DNA of 64,000 bases. Source: JAHEEL01 sp963715255 (GTDB lineage: Bacteria > Actinomycetota > Acidimicrobiia > Spongiisociales > UBA5794). Below the pieces are notes generated by a model. The model had not been told where the DNA came from. It saw only the letters and a program-made list of their open reading frames with translations, and did no database searches. Where the stretch lies: assembly GCA_963715255.1 (NCBI GenBank), contig CAVQRN010000008.1, positions 1 through 64,000 of the forward strand, in the 5' to 3' direction. Below, piece after piece: positions 1 through 8,680 of the stretch. Numbering within the stretch: the first letter of the stretch is position 1; the number at the start of each line of letters is the position of its first letter. A program made the position numbers and the translations under genes.

Positions 1-489
1 TCGAGATAGCCGCAACGGCGAGCAACAGAGCCACATAGATGCCCACCGGGTGACGAGTGACAGTGCTGCCCTCCTGAGCCATTGCCCACGGAAGGTCGGA
101 TGCTGTGCCGAGACACGTGCCGGGACGAGGCACCCCGCGGCCCAGCCCGCCAACCCGGCGAGCGCCGCAGCCGAGATGCCGTCGGCCATTGAGATCGGTT
201 CCTTGCGGGATTGCCACAGGAACACCGCAGCAGCACCAAGCGACGCTCCGATGGTCGACACGCCCGAGCGAACGAGCATGATGTCGAGCGGATGCGCAAG
301 CGGGTTCACGCCGTCGATGAGCATCGCCACAATCCGACCGATGAAGATTCCGGCAACGACGGACACGATCGCCGTCTCCCACAGATTCCCCGCACATCGA
401 GCAGCGTTGCCTCGCTTGGCTTCCCACCACAGCATGCCGTAGGCGGCACCGGCTGCGATTGCCGCGGCGCCGAGGAGCGTGAACTCCAT
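1..489 (-). CDS. Lgt-like (prolipoprotein diacylglyceryl transferase family) membrane protein, 3' end outside window, frame broken
   Basis: The reading from ATG at 489 gives a multi-pass membrane protein of the Lgt fold: a hydrophobic N-terminus, a stretch RSGVSTIGASLGAA that matches the Lgt GG(L)S-IGG region, then GCLVPGTCLGTASDLPW and RHPVGIYVALL, which match the Lgt C-x-G--tDLPW and RHP-x-LY motifs. The second half is only readable after one base is added in a CC pair around 119-124, so the gene is frameshifted as given. The usual GR-x-GC of Lgt is W-A-A-GC here, so it is a diverged family member and enzymatic activity is uncertain. Its start overlaps the stop of the upstream thioredoxin-like gene (TGATG), implying co-translation. 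The C-terminus lies beyond the window. Confidence 0.6.
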   Translation of the reverse strand, partial: MEFTLLGAAAIAAGAAYGMLWWEAKRGNAARCAGNLWETAIVSVVAGIFIGRIVAMLIDGVNPLAHPLDIMLVRSGVSTIGASLGAAAVFLWQSRKEPISMADGISAAALAGLAGWAAGCLVPARVSAQHPTFRGQWLRRAALSLVTRWASMWLCCSPLRLSR

Positions 490-974
490 CAGCCGTTCAC
501 CAATTCGTCGATCTGGAGAACGAGCGTGCGTTCATCGATGACCCCGTAGTGGAGGTAGGAGAGTTCGCCATCGGGGCGGAAGAAGAACGTGAGGGGCACG
601 CCTCGAGACCCTCCAAGATCGGTCGGTGTCGCTCCGGATGGGTCGGCGTAGTGCTCGATCGGGGCGTCGGGAAAGAACTCGGCGATGAATGCGGCTGCGT
701 CATTTGGCGTGTCCCGCACGTCGAGACCGACGAAGCGGACCTCTTCTTCGAACTGCCCTGCGGCTTTTCCGATCAGCGGTGCTTCGGAGCGGCAGGGCGT
801 GCACCACGATGCCCACACGTTCAAGACGACGGGTTCGGTCGAGTCGGCGAGGAGCGTCTGCATCTCCTCACTCGTGATCGGCACCGGCGGATCGATTCCC
901 TCGACCGGCTCAGCAGACGAACAGCCGACCGCAATCAGGGCGAAAACAAGTGCTGTGAGGAAGAATCTGGACAC
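489..974 (-). CDS. TlpA/ResA-like thioredoxin-fold lipoprotein
   Basis: This 161-residue protein starts at GTG 974. It has a short signal peptide ending in a lipobox (IAVGC, Cys18), so it is predicted to be a membrane-anchored extracytoplasmic lipoprotein. The thioredoxin fold carries the active-site motif WCTPC (Cys58, Cys61) and the cis-Pro region SRGVPLTFFF. Family members reduce disulphides in apocytochromes or other secreted proteins; the specific partner is not evident here. No Shine-Dalgarno is seen, but a TACGCT -10 element lies 7 nt upstream of the start, suggesting a leaderless transcript. It overlaps the downstream Lgt-like gene by one base. Confidence 0.85.
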   Translation of the reverse strand: MSRFFLTALVFALIAVGCSSAEPVEGIDPPVPITSEEMQTLLADSTEPVVLNVWASWCTPCRSEAPLIGKAAGQFEEEVRFVGLDVRDTPNDAAAFIAEFFPDAPIEHYADPSGATPTDLGGSRGVPLTFFFRPDGELSYLHYGVIDERTLVLQIDELVNG

Positions 975-981
975 GACGGCC

Positions 982-987
982 AGCGTA
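982..987 (-). promoter_or_regulatory. -10 element of a leaderless promoter (TlpA-like gene)
   Basis: TACGCT on the minus strand lies 7 nt before the GTG at 974, with no ribosome binding site between them. It is the same arrangement seen at about ten other genes in the window. Confidence 0.5.
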
Positions 988-1033
988 CCCGGACACTTGG
1001 TCAATGGGCCGACGGACGAGAGCCGGGACCGCG

Positions 1034-1063
1034 GTGTGGGGCGGCTGGTTGGCCGCCCCACAC
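1034..1063 (-). terminator. 12-bp hairpin downstream of surface-protein copy 1
   Basis: GTGTGGGGCGGC and its exact complement flank a 6-nt loop, just after the stop of the surface protein at 1090 and before the TlpA-like gene. There is no U-tract, as is common for actinobacterial terminators. A longer version of the same hairpin follows copy 2 at 3914-3948, so the hairpin belongs to the duplicated unit. Confidence 0.7.
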
Positions 1064-1089
1064 GATTGGTCGATTGGTGTCTTCTTCGT

Positions 1090-3578
1090 CTAGCGCTCTT
1101 CGCCCCGTCGTTTGCGGGTCGCAAGGATGGCGAGTGCTCCGAGCATCAGCAACCCGACGGCTAGCACGACGAGCCCTTCGGAGTTGAAGCCGGTGACTGG
1201 CAGGGTCTCTTCCGGTGGCACCGTTGTGGTGGGCGGAGCTTGGTAGAGTCCGAAGTCGGCGTCGAGGTATTCGTCGCCTTCCGCCAGGGTGACGGTGAAC
1301 GAGTTCGCCGTGGTGACCCCGTAGCTACCGATGGTCGACAGGTCCAGCATTGCTGTGTACGTGCCGGCGTCGAGTCCCACGAAGCTGTAGAACCCGACCC
1401 AGGCGCCGGTTGCGGTCGTCAACGTGCCGACGACGTTGCCGTCGCCGTCTTTGAGGATCACCTTCGCTCCGTTGTAGCCAACTTCGCCGTTGTCCTGGAC
1501 GCCGTTGTTGTTCGCGTCCAACCACACGGTGTCACCCAGCTGCGCTGTGCCCCCCACGGCGACACCCGAATAGTGGGACGGATCCGTATCGGTGACGGTG
1601 ACCACGCCGTAGGAACCGGTGACGGTGCCCAGGTTCGCATACTGAACGAGTTCAGCTGTACCCGACGCTGTGCACGTCATCGATTCGCCAGCAGCGAGCG
1701 TGTTCTTTGGACAGCTGATATCGCCGAGCTTGTCGTCGGTGACCTTGACGTTGGTCAGCGTCACATCACCGGTGTTCGTGACCACATAGGTCCACGTCAC
1801 GTTCGAACCGACCTCGAGCGGCAGTCCCTTGCAGGCGTGTCGGCGTCCACGCCGTTCGTCGCCTTCTCGATCTGGATTGCCGGTCGTCAACCGTCGGGAC
1901 GTATCCGACGTAGTGCGACGGATCGGTGTCGTCGACTTGCTCTTCCCCTTGTGGGTAGAACCCGGTGACCGTACCGATGTTGGCGTACTGGCCCGCTACG
2001 GCGGTGCCGGTGGCCTGGTAGGTCCAGGTCTCGGTGAGATCGAGCAGGTTGTTGGTGTTCGTGTCGCCGCCCTGGTAGACCGGTGTCACACCTGCCTGAT
2101 CGTCGGTGACGGTCACGTTCGCCAACGGGACGTTCCCGGTGTTGGTCACGACATAGGTCCATGTCACCGTCGAACCGACCGACCACAGACGGTCCGGGCG
2201 GGTTGTCGGCGTCGAAGCCGTTCGTCGCCTTCTCGATCTGGATTGCCGGTTCGTCAACCGTCGGGACGTATCCGACGTAGTGCGACGGATCAGTGTCGTT
2301 GACTTGCTCTTCCCCTCGTGGGTAGAACCCGGTGACCGTACCGATGTTGGCGTACTGGCCCGCTACGGCGGTGCCGGTGGCCTGGTGGTCCAGGTCTCGG
2401 TGAGATCGAGCAGGTTGTTGGTGTTCGTGTCGCCGCCCTGGTAGACCGGTGTCACACCTGCCTGATCGTCGGTGACGGTCACGTTCGCCAACGGGACGTT
2501 CCCGGTGTTGGTCACGACATAGGTCCATGTCACCGTCGAACCGACCACCACAGACGGTCCGGGCGGGTTGTCGGCGTCGAAGCCGTTCGTCGCCTTCTCG
2601 ATCTGGATCGCCGGATTCGGGACGAACGGCGGGACATAGGTGTTGGTGATGGTGCAGGTGTAGTCGTTGCCTCAACGAGCGTCATCGTTGCCGCCCGGTC
2701 GCAGTCACCGCCCTGATCCCTCGGTCGTATGATCGTCTTGCACGATCTCCCACGCGGTATACGCACCATCTGGGAGTGGATAGGTGGTACCCCAACGACC
2801 TGTCCCTGTTGGGCTCACCATTGAGGAAGACCGGGAAATCGTCAGCAGTGAGTGTGCCGCCTTCCACGGGCTTGACCAACGTCAACGTCGCCAACTCAGG
2901 CGGCTGATACGTATTCGTAATCGTGCACGTGACGTCGTCACCAGCCGAAAGGGTCACAGAACCGTCAGCGGCACAGGCACCGCCCCAGACACCGGCCGCA
3001 TAGTCGGCGTTCGTGGTCTCGCTCGCCGTGTAGTCACCGGGTTCAAGGGTATACGCAGTACCACTGATCGCCGGAACGCTATCGATGAACAACGGGAAAT
3101 CGGATACTCCGAGGGGTCCTCCACCCTCCACCGTCTTCACCAACGTCAACCTCGGATCCGGCGGTGGAGTACCGCATGGAGCACCTTGGGCCTTGACGAT
3201 GTAGTACGAGAATACTCTCCACTCAGAGTCGACAGTCGGATCGGGCCCCCCCGTGCTTCCCCAACCGTCGGCGAACGAATCGGAGCAAGACATGTGAACG
3301 GTCATACCGCTGGGATCCACCTTTGAAGTGCCTCCGGCATCCGGGATATACACGTTCCAGCTGCCGCTGAATGCTCGCATACCCGAGGATGGGACCGTTG
3401 TTTTCGTACCATCTGTGTGCACGAATGTGAACGTGTACGAACCTTCCTGTGCTGCGAATGCGGTGAGCGTGCCGCCAGGGATCACTACCAGCGTCGCAAA
3501 CAGCAGCAGCGTTGCCAGCGCGACGATCAGGATTCTTCGAATATGCCCGTGGTCACGGGTCAGCGTTGCAGGAAACAC
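1090..3578 (-). pseudogene. LPXTG-anchored repeat surface protein, copy 1 (frame disrupted)
   Basis: This is the same protein as copy 2 (3974-6446). It starts at GTG 3578 behind GGAGGTG, with a signal peptide (HIRRILIVALATLLLFATLVV...), then a copy-specific N-terminal domain containing SYTFTFVHTDGT and ending before PDPRLTLVKTVEGG. Two SpaA/prealbumin-like segments follow (TLVK-VEGG...CTITNTY), then two 122-residue DUF11-like repeats (IQIEKATNG...), a third variant repeat, an SdrD B-like domain (LGDTVWLDANNNGVQDNGE), LPVTG, a membrane helix and RKRRGEER. The N-terminal third (3578-2815) and C-terminal part (1827-1090) are open. Between about 1828 and 2810 I count roughly nine single-base or two-base indels relative to copy 2 (near 1828, 1882, 2185, 2384, 2670-2700, 2793, 2809), so no full frame exists. 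They cluster in sequence that is nearly identical between copies, so an assembly or polishing artefact is as likely as true decay. Confidence 0.75.
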
Positions 3579-3790
3579 CTGCCACCTCCACCTCTCGTTA
3601 TGGAGCCACCGTGGTGACTCCCTGCCCCTGTGGTGCCAAGCCCTGGCGCCACAACGGCTCATTGCCCTTCTCATCGGCCGACAGGAGATTCGCTCTCTCG
3701 CCGACCCGAGTTGCTACGCCCATTCAACTCCATGCCTGCGGCGCAGGGAATGGGTCGTTTGGCTCAGTTCCTCTTCGAGTAACGGTACCC
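3579..3790 (-). ncRNA. Structured 5' leader RNA of surface-protein copy 1 (uncharacterised)
   Basis: This is a non-coding leader of about 212 nt directly upstream of the GTG at 3578, homologous to the leader of copy 2 (6447-6660). Helices that can be read directly are: GAGTTG/CAACTC (3725-3730 with 3708-3713); GGTCGGC/GTCGGCC enclosing GAGA/TCTC; an 8-bp closing helix CGTTGTGG/CCATAACG around two hairpins (GCCA/TGGC and GGAGTCAC/GTGGCTCC); and CCCATTC, which can pair with GAATGGG in a hairpin loop. Compared with copy 2, one pair is exchanged in a fully compensatory way (T-A for C-G) and several others change only to wobble pairs. It matches no riboswitch consensus that I recognise. Confidence 0.55.
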
Positions 3791-3845
3791 CTACCCAGAG
3801 TGGTCGGCAAGGGCGATCTATCCGGTTCCCGGCGGGACTAGTCCC
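3791..3845 (-). other. Duplicated remnant of the AAA ATPase gene 3' end
   Basis: The first 22 nt upstream of the copy 1 leader (CTTGCCGACC...GGGTAG, ending at 3791) are identical to the last codons and stop (LADHSG stop) of the AAA ATPase gene ending at 6661. Weaker similarity, including ACTAGTC, continues to about 3845. This shows that the tandem duplication started inside the ATPase gene and that copy 2, next to the intact ATPase, holds the original position. The remnant is not a gene. Confidence 0.7.
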
Positions 3846-3913
3846 TGAATACTCATGTCGTTGTCGTCGGCATCGGTTCTGCGGACGTCGTCCACGCGAT
3901 CCTAGTGACGCGC

Positions 3914-3948
3914 GTGTGTGGGGCGGCTCGGTTGGCCGCCCCACACAC
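3914..3948 (-). terminator. 14-bp hairpin downstream of surface-protein copy 2
   Basis: A perfect 14-bp stem (GTGTGTGGGGCGGC and its complement) with a 7-nt loop lies 26 nt after the copy 2 stop at 3974. It is the counterpart of the hairpin at 1034-1063, with the stem two pairs longer. It should separate the copy 2 transcript from copy 1. The 395-nt stretch 3579-3973 otherwise holds only the copy 1 leader and the ATPase remnant. Confidence 0.7.
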
Positions 3949-3973
3949 GTCTGGTCGGTTGTCTGGTTGTTGG

Positions 3974-6446
3974 TCAGTCGGTGGTGGGTCGTTTGCGGGT
4001 TGCCAGGATTGTGAGCGTGCCGAGTAGCAGGAGTCCGAGACCCAGGATGGCGATGCCCTCTGTCTCGACTCCGGTGACTGGCAGGGTCTCTTCCGGCGTC
4101 GTGGGGCACCGTTGTGGTGGGCGGAGCTTGGTAGAGTCCGAAGTCGGCGTCGAGGTAGTCGTCGCCTTCCGCCAGGGTGACGGTGAACGAGTTCGCCGTG
4201 GTGACCCCGTAGCTACCGATGGTCGACAGGTCCAGCATTGCTGTGTACGTGCCGGCGTCGAGTCCCACGAACTTGTAGAACCCGACCCAGGCGCCGGTTG
4301 CGGTCGTCAACGTGCCGACGACGTTGCCGTCGCCGTCTTTGAGGATCACCTTCGCTCCGTTGTAGCCAACTTCGCCGTTGTCCTGGACGCCGTTGTTGTT
4401 CGCGTCCAACCACACGGTGTCACCCAGCTGCGCTGTGCCCCCCACGGCGACACCCGAATAGTGGGACGGATCCGTATCGGTGACGGTGACCACGCCGTAG
4501 GAACCGGTGACGGTGCCCAGGTTCGCATACTGAACGAGTTCAGCTGTACCCGACGCTGTGCACGTCATCGATTCGCCAGCAGCGAGCGTGTTCTTTGGAC
4601 AGCTGATATCGCCGAGCTTGTCGTCGGTGACCTTGACGTTGGTCAGCGTCACATCACCGGTGTTGGTGACCACATAGGTCCACGTCACGTTCGAACCGAC
4701 CTCGAGCGGCAGTCCCTCTGCAGGCGTGTCGGCGTCCACGCCGTTCGTCGCCTTCTCGATCTGGATTGCCGGTTCGTCAACCGTCGGGACGTATCCGACG
4801 TAGTGCGACGGATCGGTGTCGTCGACTTGCTCTTCCCCTTGTGGGTAGAACCCGGTGACCGTACCGATGTTGGCGTACTGGCCCGCTACGGCGGTGCCGG
4901 TGGCCTGGTAGGTCCAGGTCTCGGTGAGATCGAGCAGGTTGTTGGTGTTCGTGTCGCCGCCCTGGTAGACCGGTGTCACACCTGCCTGATCGTCGGTGAC
5001 GGTCACGTTCGCCAACGGGACGTTCCCGGTGTTGGTCACGACATAGGTCCATGTCACCGTCGAACCGACCACCACAGACGGTCCGGGCGGGTTGTCGGCG
5101 TCGAAGCCGTTCGTCGCCTTCTCGATCTGGATTGCCGGTTCGTCAACCGTCGGGACGTATCCGACGTAGTGCGACGGATCGTTGTCGTCGACTTGCTCTT
5201 CCCCTTGTGGGTAGAACCCGGTGACCGTACCGATGTTGGCGTACTGGCCCGCTACGGCGGTGCCGGTGGCCTGGTAGGTCCAGGTCTCGGTGAGATCGAG
5301 CAGGTTGTTGGTGTTCGTGTCGCCGCCCTGGTAGACCGGTGTCACACCTGCCTGATCGTCGGTGACGGTCACGTTCGCCAACGGGACGTTCCCGGTGTTG
5401 GTCACGACATAGGTCCATGTCACCGTCGAACCGACCACCACAGACGGTCCGGGCGGGTTGTCGGCGTCGAAGCCGTTCGTCGCCTTCTCGATCTGGATTG
5501 CCGGATTCGGGACGAACGGCGGGACATAGGTGTTGGTGATGGTGCAGGTGTAGTCGTTGCCTGCAACGAGCGTCACGTTGCCGCCCGCGTCGCAGTCACC
5601 GCCCATCCCTCGGTCGTATAATCGTCTTGCACGATCTCCCACGCGGTATACGCACCATCTGGGAGTGGATAGGTGGTTCCCCACACGACCTGTCCCTGAT
5701 TGGGCTCACCATTGAGGAAGACCGGGAAATCGTCAGCAGTGAGTGTGCCGCCTTCCACGGTCTTGACCAACGTCAACGTCGCCAACTCAGGCGGCTGATA
5801 CGTATTCGTAATCGTGCACGTGACGTCGTCACCAGCCGAAAGGGTCACAGAACCGTCAGCGGCACAGGCACCGCCCCAGACACCGGCCGCATAGTCGGCG
5901 TTCGTGGTCTCGCTCGCCGTGTAGTCACCGGGTTCAAGGGTATACGCAGTACCACTGATCGCCGGAACGCTATCGATGAACAACGGGAAATCGGATACTC
6001 CGAGGGGTCCTCCACCCTCCACCGTCTTCACCAACGTCAACCTCGGATCCGGCGGCTCTTCACATGCCGGTGCTTTCCCACGTATCGTCGAATGAGTAGG
6101 ACGAGTGAATCGCGACCACCTTCACGCGAAGGGTGTGGTCGACGGTCGGGTCCCACGTTCCGGAATCGGAGAAGCTGCTGCCAAAAGCAGTGTCCACGAG
6201 AACGATGTCGTCGCCGTCGATGACCTCCCACACCTGCACTGTATTCTTGAGGGTGTCGGTGCTCCCGCCGTAGCTCACCAGCGTCACAGACCACTCGCGG
6301 CAGTCCGTGGTCACATAGGGTGTGTGTGCCTCCGCCGGGGTTGTGTTCGCGATCGCCAACGTGGCGAACAGCATCAGCGTCGCAAGCGCGACGATCAGGA
6401 TTCTTCGAATATGCCCGTGGTCACGGGTCAGCGTTGCAGGAAACAC
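3974..6446 (-). CDS. LPXTG-anchored repeat surface protein, copy 2 (two single-base frame breaks)
   Basis: The start is GTG 6446, with GGAGGTG five bases upstream. The order is: signal peptide (IRRILIVALATLMLFATLAIA); an N-terminal domain unlike that of copy 1; two SpaA/prealbumin-like segments; two almost identical 122-residue DUF11-like repeats (366-nt period, e.g. 4759, 5125, 5491); a third diverged repeat; an SdrD B-like domain with a Ca-site-like DANNNGVQDNGE; a PTT-rich spacer; the sortase motif LPVTG; a membrane helix; and RKRPTTD. Two breaks interrupt it: one G missing near 5602-5605 (EGWGGDC region) and one extra G in GGGG at 4103-4106 just before LPVTG. Correcting both gives one protein of about 820 residues. 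It is expected to be cell-wall anchored by a sortase, which is not in this window. No binding target can be inferred. Confidence 0.8.
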
Positions 6447-6660
6447 CTGACACCTCCACCTCTCGTTGTGGAGTCACCGTGGTGACTCCCTGCCCCTGTG
6501 GTGCCAAGCCCTGGCGCCACAACGGCTCATTGCCTTTCTCGTTCGGTCGGCAGGAGATTCGCTCTCTCGCCGACCAGAGTCGCTACCCGTATTCGACTCC
6601 GTCCGCTGCGGTGCAGGGAACGGGTCGATCGGATCAGCTCCACTATCTGTAACCGTACGG
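6447..6660 (-). ncRNA. Structured 5' leader RNA of surface-protein copy 2 (uncharacterised)
   Basis: This leader fills the space between the ATPase stop (6661) and the GTG at 6446. Its helices correspond to those of the copy 1 leader: GAGTCG/CGACTC (6594-6599 with 6577-6582), GGTCGGC/GCCGACC with inner GAGA/TCTC, ACCCGT with ACGGGT in the hairpin loop, and CGTTGTGG/CCACAACG closing a three-way arrangement with GCCA/TGGC and GGAGTCAC-CACG-GTGACTCC. The closing strand sits only a few bases before the GGTGGAGGTG ribosome binding site, so folding could govern translation. The upstream part also contains a strand that could pair with the end of the ATPase message. The function and ligand are unknown. 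Confidence 0.55.
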
Positions 6661-8658
6661 CTACCCAGAGTGGTCGGCAAGGAGGTTTCGGTTCGTCACC
6701 GCAGTGACTAGTTCCTGTCTGGTTACCGAGATGGCGGACGAGTCTCGGCGGAGGGCGATGAGTGCTGCTTCTCGGAGGACGGCGGAGAGGTCGGCGAATG
6801 ACATGCTGTCGGTCGCGGTGACAAGTTGGTCAAGATCGACGTCGTCGGCGAAGGGCACGTCACTGATCTCGAAGAACGCACGGCGGGCCTCAGGCGCCGG
6901 CAAGCCGAGGAGCAGGTGAACCTCGAGGCGGCCCGGTCGCAGCAATGCGGGGTCCACGAGATCGCGGCGATTCGTGGCGCCGATGACGAACACGTCACCC
7001 CGGTCGGAGACGCCGTCCATCTCGGTGAGCAGCGCTGCGACGACGGAGTCGGTCACCGAGTTCGTCGAGTTGCCACGCACGGGAGCGAGGGCGTCGATCT
7101 CGTCGAAGAAGAGGATCGCCGGAGCAACGGCCCGCGCTCGGGAGAAGACCTCTCGAACGGCTCGCTCCGATTCCCCGACCCACTTGTCGAGCAGTTCTGC
7201 CCCTTTGATCGGGAAGAACGCCGCACCGGACTCGTTGGCAAGGGCACGGATGACATACGTCTTGCCGGTGCCTGGCGGACCGTAGAGGAGGAGGCCCCTC
7301 GGCGGTTCGATACCCAAGCGAGTGAAACGGGCGGGGTCCTGCATCTGCCAGATCACCGACTCGGTGAGGCGTCGTTTCACGTCAGTGAGGTTGGCGACAC
7401 GATCGAAGCCGTAGTCCGGGATCTCCCCGGACGACGTCGTTCCCAGCGAGGGAGTCGTCCCGTCGATGGCAGCCTTCACCGCGTCCTGGTCAACGGGTTC
7501 ACCCGAACCTGCCGCACCGGCGGAGGCTTGGAGAACGACTGAGACGACGTCGGCACCCGAGAATCCAGCCGTTCGTGCGGCGAGATGTGCGTAGTCGATC
7601 TCCCCGGTCGGAACCCTGGCCAGCGCCGCTTCGAAGAGGAGACGCCGGCGTTCGAGGTTTGGTGGGGGCACCGTGAGGGAGCGGGGAAGGAGCGGGTGTC
7701 TTGCGAGATCATCGCCGAGTGTCGCCGTCGAGTGAACGCCGAGCACGCACGCCATGCCGGGACGTTGCGCTACGGCGTCAAGGAACCAGCGCATGATCGC
7801 TGCCACCTGGTTCTTGAACATGCCCTCCGTTCCAGCGACCGCGTCGAGACGATCGATGAAGAGCACCACCGGGGGATCGGTGTCCTTGACCGCTCGTTCG
7901 AGGAGCGTCAGGAGGCGGTCGGGTTTGAACACGAGGTCGAGCGAGACTTCATGGACTTCGACGCCGGCCACGTTGGCGGCAGCCACCACCAACTCCGATC
8001 GACCGCATCCGGCCGGTCCTTCCACGATCACGCCGGCGACCGCAGGGAGCCCCCACGATGTGGGCAGATCGGACCGAGAGGTCAGCAGAGTCAGCCACCC
8101 GACCAGGGTGTCGAGTTCCGTGTCGAGACCGGCAAGGAGCGCATCGGCGGTCGAAAGCGGTTCGCCCGATGGACCTCCCGTTGGGTGAGGTGCAACGTCG
8201 GGGGCTGAGTCCTCGGTGTCGTGGACGACGGTGCGGTCACCGATCGTCCCCGCGGGGCCCGGCGTCACGGAGACGATGCGGACCTCGTGTTGGTCTTGAC
8301 CGTCCTCACCGTAGGACCCGTGGACGACGACCTTGTCGCCGATGGTCACCACGTGGCCCTGGAGCGAGCGTGCAAGGTGGCGAGCATCAAGGCCGTCGGT
8401 ACCCGACACGACAACTCTGCTCGCTTGCGGCACAACGGCTCGGGTGACATCAACCGAATCACCGATCGACATACCGGCGTTGTTGAGCGCTCGCGGCCCG
8501 ACCGTGAGCGTGTTCGGTCCGGGAACGTCCCCCGGCGTGACGAGGCAGTGGGTCTTGCCCAGCGATACCACTCCGCCTCCCGGGAGACCCATGGCGGCAA
8601 GGAGCGCAGCATCGGCGCGAGCGACGGGGTCGGTGCCTGGCCGGATGATGAAGCGCAT
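6661..8658 (-). CDS. CDC48/VCP-like double AAA ATPase, first ATPase domain degenerate
   Basis: This 665-residue protein starts at ATG 8658. The N-terminal ~150 residues resemble the CDC48 N-domain (substrate or adaptor binding). Domain D1 has GPAGCGRS (~214-221), with Arg where the Walker A Lys should be, and VVLFIDRLDA (~264-273), with Arg in place of the catalytic Glu, so D1 is probably inactive in hydrolysis. D2 is intact: GPPGTGKT (~460-467), ILFFDEIDA (~515-523) and the second region of homology GATNRRDLVDPALLRPGR with its Arg finger. Family members are hexameric unfoldases. A role in bacterial protein quality control is inference. It is divergent from csaA with overlapping -10 elements and is followed immediately by the surface-protein leader. 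Confidence 0.85.
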   Translation of the reverse strand: MRFIIRPGTDPVARADAALLAAMGLPGGGVVSLGKTHCLVTPGDVPGPNTLTVGPRALNNAGMSIGDSVDVTRAVVPQASRVVVSGTDGLDARHLARSLQGHVVTIGDKVVVHGSYGEDGQDQHEVRIVSVTPGPAGTIGDRTVVHDTEDSAPDVAPHPTGGPSGEPLSTADALLAGLDTELDTLVGWLTLLTSRSDLPTSWGLPAVAGVIVEGPAGCGRSELVVAAANVAGVEVHEVSLDLVFKPDRLLTLLERAVKDTDPPVVLFIDRLDAVAGTEGMFKNQVAAIMRWFLDAVAQRPGMACVLGVHSTATLGDDLARHPLLPRSLTVPPPNLERRRLLFEAALARVPTGEIDYAHLAARTAGFSGADVVSVVLQASAGAAGSGEPVDQDAVKAAIDGTTPSLGTTSSGEIPDYGFDRVANLTDVKRRLTESVIWQMQDPARFTRLGIEPPRGLLLYGPPGTGKTYVIRALANESGAAFFPIKGAELLDKWVGESERAVREVFSRARAVAPAILFFDEIDALAPVRGNSTNSVTDSVVAALLTEMDGVSDRGDVFVIGATNRRDLVDPALLRPGRLEVHLLLGLPAPEARRAFFEISDVPFADDVDLDQLVTATDSMSFADLSAVLREAALIALRRDSSAISVTRQELVTAVTNRNLLADHSG

Positions 8659-8664
8659 CCCGCA

Positions 8665-8674
8665 AAGGTAGCGT
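8665..8674. promoter_or_regulatory. Overlapping divergent -10 elements (AAA ATPase / csaA)
   Basis: On the minus strand TACCTT (8670-8665) lies 6 nt before the ATPase start at 8658. On the plus strand TAGCGT (8669-8674) lies 6 nt before the csaA start at 8681. The two hexamers share the TA at 8669-8670. Only 22 nt separate the two start codons, so both transcripts should be leaderless, and RNA polymerase cannot occupy both promoters at once. Confidence 0.6.
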
Positions 8675-8680
8675 GGTGCC

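Noticed and set aside
4759..5491. 366-nt repeats as a mobile element
   Set aside because: They are in-frame 122-codon protein domains with no terminal inverted repeats or transposase.
3918..5621. A 567-codon open frame on the plus strand across the surface-protein gene
   Set aside because: It is the antisense shadow of the 366-nt coding repeats on the minus strand; its composition is Arg/Val/Asp-rich without domains and it contains no start signals.
3579..6660. Known c-di-GMP, c-di-AMP (ydaO), SAM-IV or glycine riboswitch as explanation of the surface-protein leaders
   Set aside because: None of the invariant sequence blocks of these classes could be found in either leader. A covariance search would still be needed to be certain.
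6610..6690. Plus-strand resemblance to part of a cobalamin riboswitch (GGGAA...CTGTAACC)
   Set aside because: The similar bases are not kept in the duplicate at 3740-3800, the core box is missing and no plus-strand gene follows.
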